Shown piece by piece: positions 25,140 to 36,260 of a stretch of DNA of 64,000 nucleotides. Source of the stretch: Deinococcus phoenicis (GTDB lineage Bacteria; Deinococcota; Deinococci; Deinococcales; Deinococcaceae); NCBI RefSeq assembly GCF_000599865.1, contig NZ_JHAC01000093.1:1-64000 (forward strand), in the 5' to 3' direction. The notes under the pieces are model-generated. The model saw only the letters and a list, made by a program, of their open reading frames with translations, had not been told where the DNA came from and did no database searches. Position 1 is the stretch's first letter; each line of letters opens with the position of its first letter. The position numbers and the translations under genes were made by a program.

Positions 25140-26027
25140 TTGGACCGCACCATCCGCCTGGCCCAGTACAGCCTGCTGCTCGGTATTCTGATTCTCGCGC
25201 TGAAGGCGGGCGCGTACCTGCTCACCGGCAGTGTGGCCCTGTACTCCGACGCCCTGGAGAGCATCATCAACGTCGTGGCCGCTGGCGCAGCCCTCTTCGC
25301 CCTGTCCATCGCCCGCAAGCCTGCTGACGCCGAACACCCCTACGGCCACGCCAAGGCCGAATATTTCTCTGCCGTTCTGGAAGGTGTGCTGATCGTTTTG
25401 GCGGCCATCAGCATCATTTACAGCGCCTATCAGGACCTCCAGGCTCCGAAGCCGCTGGAAGCGCTGGGACTGGGCCTGCTCGTCTCCCTGGGCGCGACCC
25501 TGTTGAACGCCGGGTATGGCACCTATCTGATCCGCACCGGACGGCACCTGCGCTCCCCGGCCCTGGTCGCCGACGGCCAGCACCTGATGACGGACGTCGT
25601 GACCAGTGGGGGCGTGCTGGTCGCCCTGGGCCTGGTGGCCCTGACCGGCTGGACCATTCTCGACCCGATCATGGCGATCCTGGTGGCGCTGAACATCCTG
25701 TGGGTCGGCGGACGGCTGGTTCGGTCGTCCATGCAGAGCCTGCTCGATGAGGCCGCTCCACCGGAGACACAAGCACTGGTCCGCCGCCTGGTGGCCGAGC
25801 ATGCCGAGGGTGCCCTGGAGGCCCATGACCTGCGCACCCGTCACGCGGGTCGCCTGACCTTCATCGACTTCCATCTGGTGGTGCCGGAGCACTACACGGT
25901 GGGGCAGGCCCACGCGATCTGTGACCGCCTGGAAGCGGTCATTGAGCAGGAAGTGCCGGGAAGTGAGGTCACCATCCACGTCGAGCCGGACAGCGCCGCC
26001 AAACACCGGGGGGTCCTCGTCCTCTGA
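25140..26027 (+). CDS. CDF-family cation efflux protein (FieF-like)
   Basis: Six membrane helices and a C-terminal ferredoxin-like domain. Helix 2 has YSDALESI and helix 5 VADGQHLMTDVVTS, with HxxxD. It belongs to the FieF/MntE side of the family, so Fe, Mn, Zn or Cd are possible. The TTG start is preceded by CTGGAGGTCTCCC. The lnt gene overlaps the end. Confidence 0.83.
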   Translation: MDRTIRLAQYSLLLGILILALKAGAYLLTGSVALYSDALESIINVVAAGAALFALSIARKPADAEHPYGHAKAEYFSAVLEGVLIVLAAISIIYSAYQDLQAPKPLEALGLGLLVSLGATLLNAGYGTYLIRTGRHLRSPALVADGQHLMTDVVTSGGVLVALGLVALTGWTILDPIMAILVALNILWVGGRLVRSSMQSLLDEAAPPETQALVRRLVAEHAEGALEAHDLRTRHAGRLTFIDFHLVVPEHYTVGQAHAICDRLEAVIEQEVPGSEVTIHVEPDSAAKHRGVLVL

Positions 26028-27493
26028 TGCGGTTGTCGGTGTTCCTCCCGCGTGCCGACCTGCTGTTGTGCCTCCTGGCGGGGGGAGGCCTCGCCTTCAC
26101 CTTTCCGCCGTCGCCGCTGGGCGTCCTCGCGCCGCTGCCCCTGGCGCTGCTGTTTCGCCGGGTGGCCGACCGGCCGCCGGGCCGCGCGTTCCCGCTGACC
26201 TTCGCCTTTGCCGTGGGCTTCTTCACCGCGTTGCTGCTGTGGCTCCCTGCGAGTCTGGCCCCGTTGTTTGGCTCCGGTATGGCTGGGCTGTACGTGGGAC
26301 TGGTCGCGTTGCTCGCGCTGGGCTGGGCCGCAGCTGCCGCGCTGACCCGGCACGTGATGGGCCCCGCCACGCTCTGGGCCCTGCCGTTCGCCTGGGTGCT
26401 GCTGGACGCCGCCCGGAGCCTGGGGCCGTTCGGGTTCACCTGGGGCAGCCTGGGCTACGCCTTCGCGCTGACCCCGCTCGTGCAGCTCGCGGACCTGGGC
26501 GGCATGGCCCTGGTGGGGCTGGTGGTCGCGCTCACCGCGGCGGCGCTGGCCGACGGGCGGCCGCGCGCCCGGCTGGGCGGCGTCCTCCTGCTCGTCCTGG
26601 GCGTCACCTACGGGCTGACCCGGCCCCCCGATCCGCCGGGAACCGCGCGGGCCTTGCTGGTCCAGGGCAACGTGGACCCGCGCGCCAAGACCCAGGGGCG
26701 TACGGCCGACGAGCTGCGGCGCTACCTGGAGCTGACCCGTATGGGCCTGGAGGCCGGTCCGGTCAGGCTCGTGGTGTGGCCGGAAACCGCCGCGCCCGCC
26801 GCCCCCACCGTTCCCGAGGTGGCGGGCGCCCTCACGGCCCTCAAAGTGCCGCTCCTGATTGGGGCCCCGACCTGGCAGGGCGGCTACCGCAACAGTGTGT
26901 ACGCGTTTGAGGCGGGTCAGGTCCAGGGCAGGCAGGACAAGGTCCGGCTGGTGCCGTTCGGGGAGTATTTTCCGGGTCGGACCGTTCTGGATGGGACGTA
27001 CCGGGTTCTCTTCCGCTGGCTGGGACTGCCCGCGCTGAGCGGCGCGGTGCCCGGCCGGACCCTGGCTCCGCTGCCCCTGAACGGGATCCCTGTCGGCGTC
27101 CTGATCTGCTACGAGTCGACGTTTCCGGCCCTTGCCCGCGCGCTGGTGCGGCGCGGTGCCCGGGTTCTGGCCGTGGTCTCGAATGACGCCTGGTTCGGGC
27201 CGTCCGTGGGGGCCGAGCAGCACTTCCAGATGGGCCGCATGCGGGCCATTGAGACGCGCCGCTGGGTGCTGCGGGCGGGCAACGATGGCGTGACGGCGGT
27301 GATCGCCCCTTCCGGGCGCGTCATGGCCCGCCTGCCCCGGGCGGTCGCCGCGACCCTGCCCGCGTCCTTTGGCGTGACATCCGGCCTCACGCCCTATGTC
27401 CGGTTCGGGGAGTGGCCGGTCCTGCTCAGCCTCTTCATCCTGGTGGGCCTCCGGCTCGGCGGAGGCAGGCTCACCGCCCTGGAAACTCCCTGA
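26027..27493 (+). CDS. lnt: Apolipoprotein N-acyltransferase (Lnt)
   Basis: It would add the third acyl chain to lipoproteins. About six membrane helices are followed by a nitrilase-like domain with Glu in VWPETAAP, Lys in DKVRLVPFGEY and Cys in ICYESTFP, the catalytic triad. The 488 residues are typical. Presence next to CDF and near lspA indicates that metal-resistance lipoproteins are fully processed. Confidence 0.86.
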   Translation: MRLSVFLPRADLLLCLLAGGGLAFTFPPSPLGVLAPLPLALLFRRVADRPPGRAFPLTFAFAVGFFTALLLWLPASLAPLFGSGMAGLYVGLVALLALGWAAAAALTRHVMGPATLWALPFAWVLLDAARSLGPFGFTWGSLGYAFALTPLVQLADLGGMALVGLVVALTAAALADGRPRARLGGVLLLVLGVTYGLTRPPDPPGTARALLVQGNVDPRAKTQGRTADELRRYLELTRMGLEAGPVRLVVWPETAAPAAPTVPEVAGALTALKVPLLIGAPTWQGGYRNSVYAFEAGQVQGRQDKVRLVPFGEYFPGRTVLDGTYRVLFRWLGLPALSGAVPGRTLAPLPLNGIPVGVLICYESTFPALARALVRRGARVLAVVSNDAWFGPSVGAEQHFQMGRMRAIETRRWVLRAGNDGVTAVIAPSGRVMARLPRAVAATLPASFGVTSGLTPYVRFGEWPVLLSLFILVGLRLGGGRLTALETP

Positions 27494-27675
27494 CGCCGCG
27501 GGTGCGGAGTATAGCCAGCCTGGGCAAGCGCACCGCGGACAGGGGCACCCTGCGGCTCCGGGGCGGCTCGGGGAAGACCCGGGGCAACAGGGGAAAAGGC
27601 CGGTTCCCTTCACCCCTTCCGGGTCCCACTCGAAGCGTCAGTCAGTGGAACGGGATCATCCCCGCCGCAGCGCGT

Positions 27676-28812
<1,137 letters not shown>

Positions 28813-28879
28813 CTGAGCAGTGTAAGCCCCATTTCCCGGGTCAGACGTCCGGGCGTGACGCTCAGGATGAGGCAGCCGG

Positions 28880-29110
28880 TCAGCGCGTGCGCAGGGCCAG
28901 GAAAGCGCAGAGGAGGGACGTGGCGACGTCGTTGTTCCCCTGGGAGAGCGGAAGAAGCCCATACCGGGGCATAAGAACCTCCTTGATCGCCTCGTCCGCT
29001 CCAAGGAGGCCATCTCCTTCCAGGAGGACCCCGACCAGGCGACCCAGGAGGTCGTCCCTGAAGTTGACTTGCGCCAGGTATCCATCCAGGGTCCCCGTAA
29101 GCAGCTTGAT
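28880..29110 (-). pseudogene. Start-less remnant of an unknown protein
   Basis: An open frame of about 76 codons with normal-looking composition (for example LLGRLVGVLLEGDGLLG, YGLLPLSQGNNDVATSLL) has an upstream TAG and no start codon before its last third. It may be a truncated gene. The rest of the 28813-29286 gap shows nothing recognisable. Confidence 0.35.
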
Positions 29111-29286
29111 GCCAGCCTAGGCGTGTCGGGGTCTGGTGGGCCTCGCCCCAGTGCGTCTTCCAGTTCAGGTGTACATCGCGGCCTGCACCGTTGAACCTGG
29201 GGCAAGTTGCAGGACGACGGTGAACAGGACCTCCTGAAGGGCGCCACGTTCACCCAATGGAGCCACCTGCCCGGTAGCCTCTGGCC

Positions 29287-30333
29287 GTGAAGCCCTTCTG
29301 GATCTTCCTGCCTGGCCTGCTGCTCGTGAGCGTGGCGGCCGCTGCCCCCTACGCGCAGCAGACCAGCTTCGGCACGCCCGCGCCCGCCATCCGGGCCGCG
29401 CAGGCGCAGACCAGCGTCCAGGCCACCTGGCAGGCTCTCCCGCCGCTTCAGGAGGGCCGTCTGGAAAGCGCGGTCGTGGCCGTGCCGCCCTTCAACGAGC
29501 TGATCCCGAGCTGGAACGTCACCGGGTCAGCCACCAGCCCCGTCACGGTCGAGGTCCGGGTGCGCCGCCCGGATGGCCGCTGGACCCGGTACTTCAGCTT
29601 CGGTGAGTGGCGGGCGAGCGGGCCACGGGCGAGCCTCCGGGTCACGCGCACGGCGGACGGCACGGTGAACACCGACACCCTGACGCTGCCCTTTCATGCG
29701 GACGCCTTTCAGGACCGGGTGACAGTGGGGGCAGGCGCGCAGGTGCGGCTGCTGTCCTTCAACACGTCGGACACTGCCCTGCGCTTCCGCGATCAGGGCG
29801 CGGCGGGACAGGTGGCCGCCTGGAACCGGGTGCTGAAGGTCCCGGGGCTCTCGCAGATGACCTACCCGGATGGTGGGCCGGTATGGTGCAGCCCGACCAG
29901 TGTCAGTATGCTTCTGGGCTTCTGGAAGAAACCGGTGCGTGTCCCCGACGCCGCGAAGGGCACCTTGGATGCGGTGTATGGCGGCTTCGGCAACTGGCCC
30001 TTCAACACGGCGTACGCGGGCACGCAGGGTCTGCAGGCCTTCGTCACGCGGCTGGGCAGCTTGCGGGACGCGGAAGCCTACCTCCGTCAGGGCCTCCCGC
30101 TGGCCGTCAGCGTGCGGTTCAGGGCGGGCGAGTTGCCCGGCGCACCGCTCTCCTGGTCAGACGGGCACCTGATGGTCCTCACCGGGTTCGACGCGCAGGG
30201 CAATCCGGTGGTCAACGACCCGGCCGCGCCGAGCGATGCCAGCGTGAAGCGCACCTATCCCCGCAGCACCTTCGAGCGGTTGTGGCTGAACCACGCGGGC
30301 GGGATGGCGTACGTGATGGCCCCCCAGCCCTGA
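29287..30333 (+). CDS. Exported C39-like cysteine peptidase family protein
   Basis: A signal peptide is followed by a beta-rich region and a C-terminal peptidase-like domain with VWCSPTSVSML (Cys), DGHLMVLTGF (His) and VVNDPAA (Asp/Asn), the C39-type triad. GTG start. Substrate unknown; processing of extracellular proteins or peptidoglycan peptides is possible. Confidence 0.8.
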   Translation: MKPFWIFLPGLLLVSVAAAAPYAQQTSFGTPAPAIRAAQAQTSVQATWQALPPLQEGRLESAVVAVPPFNELIPSWNVTGSATSPVTVEVRVRRPDGRWTRYFSFGEWRASGPRASLRVTRTADGTVNTDTLTLPFHADAFQDRVTVGAGAQVRLLSFNTSDTALRFRDQGAAGQVAAWNRVLKVPGLSQMTYPDGGPVWCSPTSVSMLLGFWKKPVRVPDAAKGTLDAVYGGFGNWPFNTAYAGTQGLQAFVTRLGSLRDAEAYLRQGLPLAVSVRFRAGELPGAPLSWSDGHLMVLTGFDAQGNPVVNDPAAPSDASVKRTYPRSTFERLWLNHAGGMAYVMAPQP

Positions 30334-30505
30334 AGTTCCTGGGCGGCAGGCAAAGCACTTGCCCGAGGCGCAGGGGGGGACGGGCTGCCTGGGAACTGGC
30401 CAAGCCCCCGAGACCTGGCTGTTCCTGGCCCGCCGGTGGGAAGGCCCCGCCACCACGGGTGGAACTGGCTATGCTGAGGGAACCCGCTGCTCTTCGGAGG
30501 ATCCC

Positions 30506-30992
30506 ATGAAGCGTGTGCTCGTTCTGCTTGCCCTGGTCAGCCTCGCCACGCCCCTGCCAGCCTACGCGGGGGACGGGTGCCGCGCGGCGTCCTGCCCCGA
30601 ACTTCACCTTCACTGACCTGGGCGGTGAGCAGGTGAGCCTGGCCGCGTTGCGGGGCGAGGCGGTCATCGTGCAATTCGGCGACGTGGGCTGCGCTGTCTG
30701 CCGGGAGAACGACCGCCTGCTGCGCCACTACCAGCTCGAGTACGTGACCCACGGCCTGGTGGTCGTCAGCCTGCACGAACAGGCCACCTTGGACGAACTT
30801 CGGCGGTATGACGCGGAGTTCACCTTCAGCACCTGGACCGGGCTCGATCCGGGGCAGGCGATCGCGCGGCGGTATCACGCCCTGCCCATCCCGACCACGG
30901 TCTTTATCGACCGGGACGGGTTCATGCGGGACGTGCGCCGGGGCCGCCTGGATGAGGACGAACTGTTGCGGTCGCTGCAAGGGCTGCTCTAA
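30506..30992 (+). pseudogene. Exported redoxin, single-base frameshift
   Basis: The signal peptide (MKRVLVLLALVSLATP) is in one frame and the redoxin domain (APNFTFTDLGG, VGCAVCREND, PIPTTVFIDRDG) in another. Removing one base near 30590-30600 joins them into a 161-residue protein with a CxxC. RBS CGGAGGATCCC precedes the ATG. It is either newly broken or a sequencing error. Confidence 0.75.
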
Positions 30993-31121
30993 TCTCCCCG
31001 GCCACCTGCTCTGGATAGCCCCGGCGCCCTGGGGCCGGGGAGAGGCCCATCGACCCCGGGACCCACAATGTTGAAAAGGTGGGGCTGGCCCCCCCTGGGT
31101 GGGGCGGAAAGGGAAATCGTC

Positions 31122-31592
31122 TTGACCGAGCAGAAGCTGCCCTTCACCGACAGCCGTATTCCCTATGCTGCCGCCCTTTCCATGCTGGCGGCAGTCCTGC
31201 ACGGTGGGGTGACCGGCGCACACTTCACGGAAGGGTTCGGGTACGGCCAGTTCTTCCTGGTGGCCACCGCGGCACAGTTCGTGTGGGGCGGCTTCCTGCT
31301 CCTGCGCTCCCTCGAGGCGCGGGCTGCCCAGAGTGATCCTCACCCTCGGGTGGGTTCCAGCAGGCTGGAAGTGCCTTACTCCTGGGGAGGGGTGCTGGGG
31401 AACTCGGCGATGTACTTCGTCACGCGGACGGTGGGGATTCCCTGGTTCGGTCCGGAGGCCGGTGAGGTCGAGGCGTGGGACGCGTTCGGCCTGATCACCA
31501 CCGCTCTGGAACTGCTGTTGGTCGCGCTCCTGCTCGTGATGCTCTTCAAACCCGCGGTGCCGCGACCGGGGCGCAGACGCGGCGCGAGGTGA
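31122..31592 (+). CDS. Integral membrane protein of unknown function
   Basis: About four hydrophobic segments. The TTG at 31122 follows GGAAAGGGAAA; an ATG at 31068 is an alternative. No family recognised. An isolated gene between the redoxin and an M23 peptidase. Confidence 0.6.
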   Translation: MTEQKLPFTDSRIPYAAALSMLAAVLHGGVTGAHFTEGFGYGQFFLVATAAQFVWGGFLLLRSLEARAAQSDPHPRVGSSRLEVPYSWGGVLGNSAMYFVTRTVGIPWFGPEAGEVEAWDAFGLITTALELLLVALLLVMLFKPAVPRPGRRRGAR

Positions 31593-31739
31593 CCCCACTC
31601 CACCTCGGCCTCAGCGAGACGTGGCCTGCGGGCCGGGCCGGTCTCCCCAGCAGGCAGACTGGACGGCCGCCCTGACGCCAACTCTCGGGGAAGTGTCCTG
31701 GGGATCCCATCAACGGAGGCTGGACTCCGCCGCCTGGCT

Positions 31740-32501
31740 TCACTGCACGCTGAAGGGATTGACCGCCTGACCCTGCCGGTACAGGCGGTAGTCGACGTGG
31801 GCCCCGGTGCTGTTGCCGGTGCTGCCGACCCGGGCGATCACCTCACCGGCCTTGACCTGCGCACCCACCTGGACCAGGTTGGCGCTGTTGTGGCTGTACC
31901 GGGTGCTCATGCCGTCGCCGTGGTCGAGCACGATGGTCCAGCCCCACCCGGTCTGGCCGTCAAAGCGGGACTCCACGACGGTGCCGGGGAGGGCGGCGCG
32001 AATGGGCGTGCCGGTCGGGGCGGCGAGGTCCAGGCCGGGGTGAGCCGCCTGGTAGGGCGTGGTGACGCGGCCCTGGACCGGGAGCGCGGCGTTCACGCGG
32101 ATGGAGGCCGTGCGAACAACGGCCGTGGTGGCGGTGCGGGCCGTGGCGGGAGCAGGTAAAGCGAGGCGCTGCCCGACCTGGAGGGGCACCTGTGGATTCA
32201 GCCTAGGGTTGGCGCCCAAGAGGGCCCCCAGGGTGGTGCCGCTGCGCTGCGCAATCAGGGACAGGGTGTCTCCCCGGCGGACCGTCCAGGTCCGGGCTGG
32301 CACGGCGGGCAGGCGCAGGGCCGCACCTGCACGTAGCTTCGCGGGGTTCACTCCAGGATTGGCCTGGAGGAGGGCCTGCGGCGTTGTGCCGTACCGCACC
32401 GCGAGGCGGGTGAGGGTATCCCCCGGCTGCACGGTGACGGTCTTGGCGGCAGCGAGGCTGAACAGCAGGAGCGTCAGCGCGGTGAGTAGGTGATTACGCA
32501 T
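31740..32501 (-). CDS. Exported LysM-M23 peptidoglycan peptidase
   Basis: A signal peptide, two LysM domains (VTVQPGDTL, WTVRRGDTLSLIA) and a C-terminal M23 domain with HPGLDLAAP, WTIVLDHGDG and RYSHN zinc-site residues. It would bind and cut cell-wall peptidoglycan. Paralogues are at 41940 and 42848. TACCTT just upstream of the ATG is a likely -10. Confidence 0.86.
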   Translation of the reverse strand: MRNHLLTALTLLLFSLAAAKTVTVQPGDTLTRLAVRYGTTPQALLQANPGVNPAKLRAGAALRLPAVPARTWTVRRGDTLSLIAQRSGTTLGALLGANPRLNPQVPLQVGQRLALPAPATARTATTAVVRTASIRVNAALPVQGRVTTPYQAAHPGLDLAAPTGTPIRAALPGTVVESRFDGQTGWGWTIVLDHGDGMSTRYSHNSANLVQVGAQVKAGEVIARVGSTGNSTGAHVDYRLYRQGQAVNPFSVQ

Positions 32502-32809
32502 GAACGAGCGGTAAGGTACCAAGGTTTGCTCAAGCTTGGATGAATGAGCAGTCATGCAGCTAATTTTTGGAGTGGTGCCCGGCGATTTCGCCAGTGGCAA
32601 CAGGAGGTTCTGCAAAACGGGGCGCCCGTCTCACAGGCATTCGAAGCTGGCAGGAATGCCCCGTGTGCACGTTCAGCGGCGTGTGTCCTGGTCGTCAACC
32701 TCCGGCTTCGCAGCCGGTTCAGGCGGCTGCCGTCCAGACGGGGGCCGCAGCCGGCACGAACTTCGCGTCGTTTGAGGCGAGGAACGAGAGCGCCACGCCC
32801 CGGCTCCCG

Positions 32810-33235
32810 GGGACGCAGCAGCGCGATCAGGAAGATGGCCAGGAAGCCCGGGGAAAAGGGCGCAGTCAGCAGCCGCCTTCCGGTCATCTGGTGCGCCTCG
32901 GTGGGCAACTCCTCGGCTCCAGGTGCAGCAGGGCTACTCCGGCAAAGGACAGGCCCACCTCCGGCGCGAAGCCGGACAGGCTGCCGAGCAGGACGGTCAG
33001 GGCCAAACCCAGCAGGACACCCAGCGGCTGGTGTTCCTGCTTGATCTCGGGCAGCCGGTTACGGGCGAGCACCGCGAAGTGCTGAAAAGCGCAGCGCCAG
33101 CATTCCCCGGATGGGGGCGGAGTGTGGCCAGGAAGCCGCCGAGGACCGTCGTGGTCGCCGGGACGAACACACACAGCAGCAGCGAGAAACCTCGCCTCAC
33201 GACGCTCCCATCCGGGAAAGCCCCCAGGCGGGAGC
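32810..33235 (-). pseudogene. Decayed ZIP-family transporter
   Basis: Fragments in different frames match the ZIP protein at 18698-19432 in order: VFVPATTTVLGGFLATLR, FQHFAVLARNRLPEI, EHQPLGVLLGLAL and TEAHQMTGRRLLTAPF with SPGFLAIFLIALL. The central part is missing, so it carries both frameshifts and a deletion. Confidence 0.7.
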
Positions 33236-33367
33236 ACCACCCGTGAACACGTCCCGGCATCTGAACCTCCTTGCGGTGGAGCTTGGGCCCATTGCGTTCG
33301 GAAAAAAAGCCCCTTCTCACATTGTCAGGTGCGGGCGGGATCGATCCAACCCTTGATCTCTGACTGT

Positions 33368-33381
33368 TGAACACTTGTTCA
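33368..33381. promoter_or_regulatory. ArsR/SmtB-type operator upstream of the PLD gene
   Basis: TGAACACTTGTTCA is a perfect palindrome of the TGAACA-N2-TGTTCA type that metal-sensing ArsR repressors bind, flanked by ATATATGA. It overlaps the start region of the gene. Confidence 0.65.
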
Positions 33382-33384
33382 TAT

Positions 33385-34893
33385 ATGAAGCACCAGCGTA
33401 TCTTCCGGGTGGTGAGCGGTCTTTCCTTCGCCCCGCGCTGGCTTCTGGCGCTCCTGCTGACCTTGGGGGGGCTGGCGGGGGCCTCCGAAGTTCCGATCGG
33501 GCTGGGCGGCGTGCCCCCGACCGCCAGCCTCAATCCTTCCGGCCTGTCCTGCGCCAGGCCGACAGACCCGCTGGAACTCGCACTGTGGCGCGTCACGGCC
33601 GAGGGGGGACGGCCTGACCGCTCGTGCGGGAACGCATTCGTGGGCTTCCTGCGAACGCCGCGTACCGCCACACAACCGGATGCCTTCGGCGTGACGGCGG
33701 ACCAGATCCGGGGGGCACGGGCGGAGGTGCTGCTGGCCAGCATGGAGTGGCACGCGGGCGAGGGGAACCCCGGGTGGACCTTCGCGCAGGCGGTGCGGGA
33801 CCTGTACCTGAAAGTGCGGGCCAATCCCGCGGCCTACCCGCAGGGCATGACGGTGCGGGTGGCACTGGGCGGCTTTCCGGACTTCAAGCGCCCGGATGGG
33901 GCGACGCAGCCGCTGGAACTCGTGCGGGACCTCACGCAACTGGGCGTTCCTCTGAACGACCCGGCTGCGGGGTGGCGACTCGGGGTGGCGAACTACCGCT
34001 ACTTTCCGCACAGTCACGTGAAGCTGCACGTGATCGACGGTCAGGACGTGACGGTCGCCGGGTACAACTACACCGGCTGGCACCTGCCGGACACGGAGCC
34101 GGGCGGGAAGAGCCTGCATGATCTGGGCCTGCGGATGCGCGGACCGGCAGCACAGGACGGCGTGGCGGTGTTCGACGACCTGTGGCGCAACGCCCAGCAG
34201 GTGCGCTGCCCGGAGGGCACACCGGCACCGGAAGTTGCGCGGCGCTGCACCCTGGGTCCGCCCGATCCGCCCAGCCATCCGGACGCGGCCCGCGTGCTGA
34301 CGCCGACCGGGGAAGCGCGCGCCTTCCTGCTGTATCGCCGCCCGGGGTTCGATCAGGCGGACCGGACACTGCTGGCGCTGTTCGGTGCGGCGCGCCGGAG
34401 CCTGGACCTGATGCAGGCACAGGTCAGCCCCAGCCTGAAGTGCTGGTACGCCTACCTGAACCCCGACGATTGCCCGGTGGGCGAGTGGCCCGCGTACTTC
34501 CGCGCCCTTCTGGAGGCGATGGAGCGCGGCGTGAAGGTTCGCGCCCTGATGGTCGATTACGGCACCGACCGGGCCGCGAACCGCAGCGGCGTGGCCCTGT
34601 TGCGGCTGGAGGCACGGCGGCGCGGCCTGGAGGACCGCTTCGAGCCGCGCTATGTCACCTTCAACCTGCATACCAAGGCCATGACGGTGGATGACCGAAT
34701 GGTGGTGGCGGGGAGCATGAACCTGCACTTTTCCTCCTGGGGACCGCTCGGCCTGAACGAGGCGATGCTGGCGACCACGGACCCCCAGGCGGTGACCGAG
34801 CAGCGCGCCAGCTTCGAGGACGTGTGGGCCAACCACAGTCGCGCCGTCCCTGAGGAATGGTGGATGCGGAATGTCTCCCGCCTCCCGAAGTAA
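33385..34893 (+). CDS. Exported phospholipase D-like protein
   Basis: A signal peptide is followed by two PLD half-sites: HVKLHVIDGQDVTVAGYN and HTKAMTVDDRMVVAGSMN, each with the HxK and a downstream Asp. This is the PLD superfamily active-site pattern for phosphodiester cleavage of lipids or nucleic acid. ATG at 33385 lies on a metal-type ArsR operator, an unusual control for such an enzyme. Confidence 0.82.
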   Translation: MKHQRIFRVVSGLSFAPRWLLALLLTLGGLAGASEVPIGLGGVPPTASLNPSGLSCARPTDPLELALWRVTAEGGRPDRSCGNAFVGFLRTPRTATQPDAFGVTADQIRGARAEVLLASMEWHAGEGNPGWTFAQAVRDLYLKVRANPAAYPQGMTVRVALGGFPDFKRPDGATQPLELVRDLTQLGVPLNDPAAGWRLGVANYRYFPHSHVKLHVIDGQDVTVAGYNYTGWHLPDTEPGGKSLHDLGLRMRGPAAQDGVAVFDDLWRNAQQVRCPEGTPAPEVARRCTLGPPDPPSHPDAARVLTPTGEARAFLLYRRPGFDQADRTLLALFGAARRSLDLMQAQVSPSLKCWYAYLNPDDCPVGEWPAYFRALLEAMERGVKVRALMVDYGTDRAANRSGVALLRLEARRRGLEDRFEPRYVTFNLHTKAMTVDDRMVVAGSMNLHFSSWGPLGLNEAMLATTDPQAVTEQRASFEDVWANHSRAVPEEWWMRNVSRLPK

Positions 34894-35194
34894 GGGGACC
34901 GGGATCGCGCAGGACCACGGGAACCCTGGGCATGGCGCGCGCAGCCCGTTATGGCGCAGTTCCCCGCCTCGCTTCCAGCGGCTCAGGACAGCACAAGCTG
35001 CGCCGGCTGGCACTGTCCACGCCGTCTGTGTGGTGTCTGGCCGAGGTAACCCCGCGGTCCGCCCTCCTGACTGTTGTCGCCCGCACCCGTTGACTGGGAT
35101 CAGGCGGGAACACGGGGACTCGCAGAACCTGCGCACCTCTCCCGGGTTCAATGTCCTCTACACATATGACCAAATACTCAGATATGCTTGGGGC
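34894..35194. other. Intergenic region with the promoter of the next gene
   Basis: No gene is supported. The promoter block at 35162-35188 resembles that of cadA. Confidence 0.5.
35162..35188 (+). promoter_or_regulatory. cadA-like promoter/operator upstream of the HMA/LspA hybrid
   Basis: ACATATGACC followed by ACTCAGATATGCT, with the same spacing as at 15877-15903. The GTG start lies 6 nt beyond the -10. Confidence 0.65.
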
Positions 35195-36163
35195 GTGGCC
35201 TCCTCCACGACACCCCTCGACTATCACGTTCCCCGAATGGACTGTGAAAGCCGCGTTCAGGACGTGGTTCGTATGGTGGCCAAACTGCCGGGTGCGCGCA
35301 AGATCGAGGCGGACGCCCGGGCGCAGCACCTCCGGTTGGAACTGGACGAAACGCGAACGTCACGGTCCGTCCTGGAAAATAACCTGCTGCTGCTCGGCTA
35401 TGCCGCCCGCCCCTTCCCCGAGGTTCTGCCCGCCCCGGGGTGCCTGCTCCCTGAAGCGGCCAGACAAGACGGCCTGGACCGGGCCCAGCCCGACCCCATC
35501 GCCCGGCGGACCGTCCCGGCAAACGCGGCAGCGCGAGATCCGGCTGACTCCGCAGCGGCCAGACCGCCAGACAACGCCCTGACCGACCAGCCCTCCCCGG
35601 CCCCTCCTGGAGGGGCGTGGGGCAACCAGCCCTTCCTCAATACGCCCCCTGTCCACGTCCGCCAGCCGCCGCCAGCCGTGCGGCCGCCCCACTTCCCTGG
35701 CAGCAGGAGGAGACCTTCCCTGGCCCTGCTGGCCATCCTGCTGTTCCTGGCCGCAGGCCTGACCCTCTGGGCCGCCTGGACACGGATCGGCGGTCCGAAC
35801 TCGCCCCTGTTGCCGTGGCCCGCTGCGCTTCGGGTGGCTGCTGGCCTGGCGCTCGTGGCCGTCCTGTTCAGCCGCTGGCTGTCGTGGGGCCTGGGCTGGG
35901 CGCTGTCCTGGCTGGTGGCAGGTGTGTTTGGGGATACCCTGGGCAGGCTGCTGGACAGAGCTGCCGGGGTCCTCCTGACCGCTCACCCGCTGGCCCCCCT
36001 GGTGCGCTGGCCGGGGGGCACGCGCCTCGCTGGCGCTCACCTTCCCGACGTGCTCGTGCTTGTCGGCGTGGTGGGGTTGCTCCTCACCCTGCGGCGCTCG
36101 CCGCCTGAAGCTGACCGTCCCCAACCCACTTCCCCGGCACCCTCCGGCCCGTTCCGCAAATGA
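35195..36163 (+). CDS. Hybrid protein: degenerate HMA domain plus LspA-like membrane domain
   Basis: The 322-residue frame starts with a cadA-like N-terminus: [15 protein letters not shown] (CxxC has lost its second Cys), [17 protein letters not shown] and [10 protein letters not shown] Pro/Ala-rich linker (about 85-170) leads to membrane helices that align with the C-terminal half of LspA (19429): [18 protein letters not shown] and [10 protein letters not shown], keeping the second catalytic Asp but losing the first. So it is probably not a peptidase. It looks like a fusion of cadA promoter/HMA and an lspA 3' half. Confidence 0.65.
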   Translation: MASSTTPLDYHVPRMDCESRVQDVVRMVAKLPGARKIEADARAQHLRLELDETRTSRSVLENNLLLLGYAARPFPEVLPAPGCLLPEAARQDGLDRAQPDPIARRTVPANAAARDPADSAAARPPDNALTDQPSPAPPGGAWGNQPFLNTPPVHVRQPPPAVRPPHFPGSRRRPSLALLAILLFLAAGLTLWAAWTRIGGPNSPLLPWPAALRVAAGLALVAVLFSRWLSWGLGWALSWLVAGVFGDTLGRLLDRAAGVLLTAHPLAPLVRWPGGTRLAGAHLPDVLVLVGVVGLLLTLRRSPPEADRPQPTSPAPSGPFRK

Positions 36164-36260
36164 AGCGGGCGTGCGGCTCCAGAGAAGGGCCGACGGCCCT
36201 GCGGACGGTCTCCGGGACGGATGGCGTGCCCTTTCCCTCTGCGCCAGATTGGACGTACCT

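Larger units (their letters stand above)
32502..33384. other. Gap with decayed genes
   Basis: No intact gene. It holds a degraded ZIP transporter (32810-33235, minus) and a short plus-strand stretch (about 32560-32640, FRQWQQEVLQNG) that resembles the N-terminus of an IS3-type OrfA, too short to be sure. Confidence 0.5.

Noticed and set aside
32560..32640. IS3-type OrfA fragment
   Set aside because: Only about 25 residues resemble an OrfA start, without ends or duplication; too weak to annotate.
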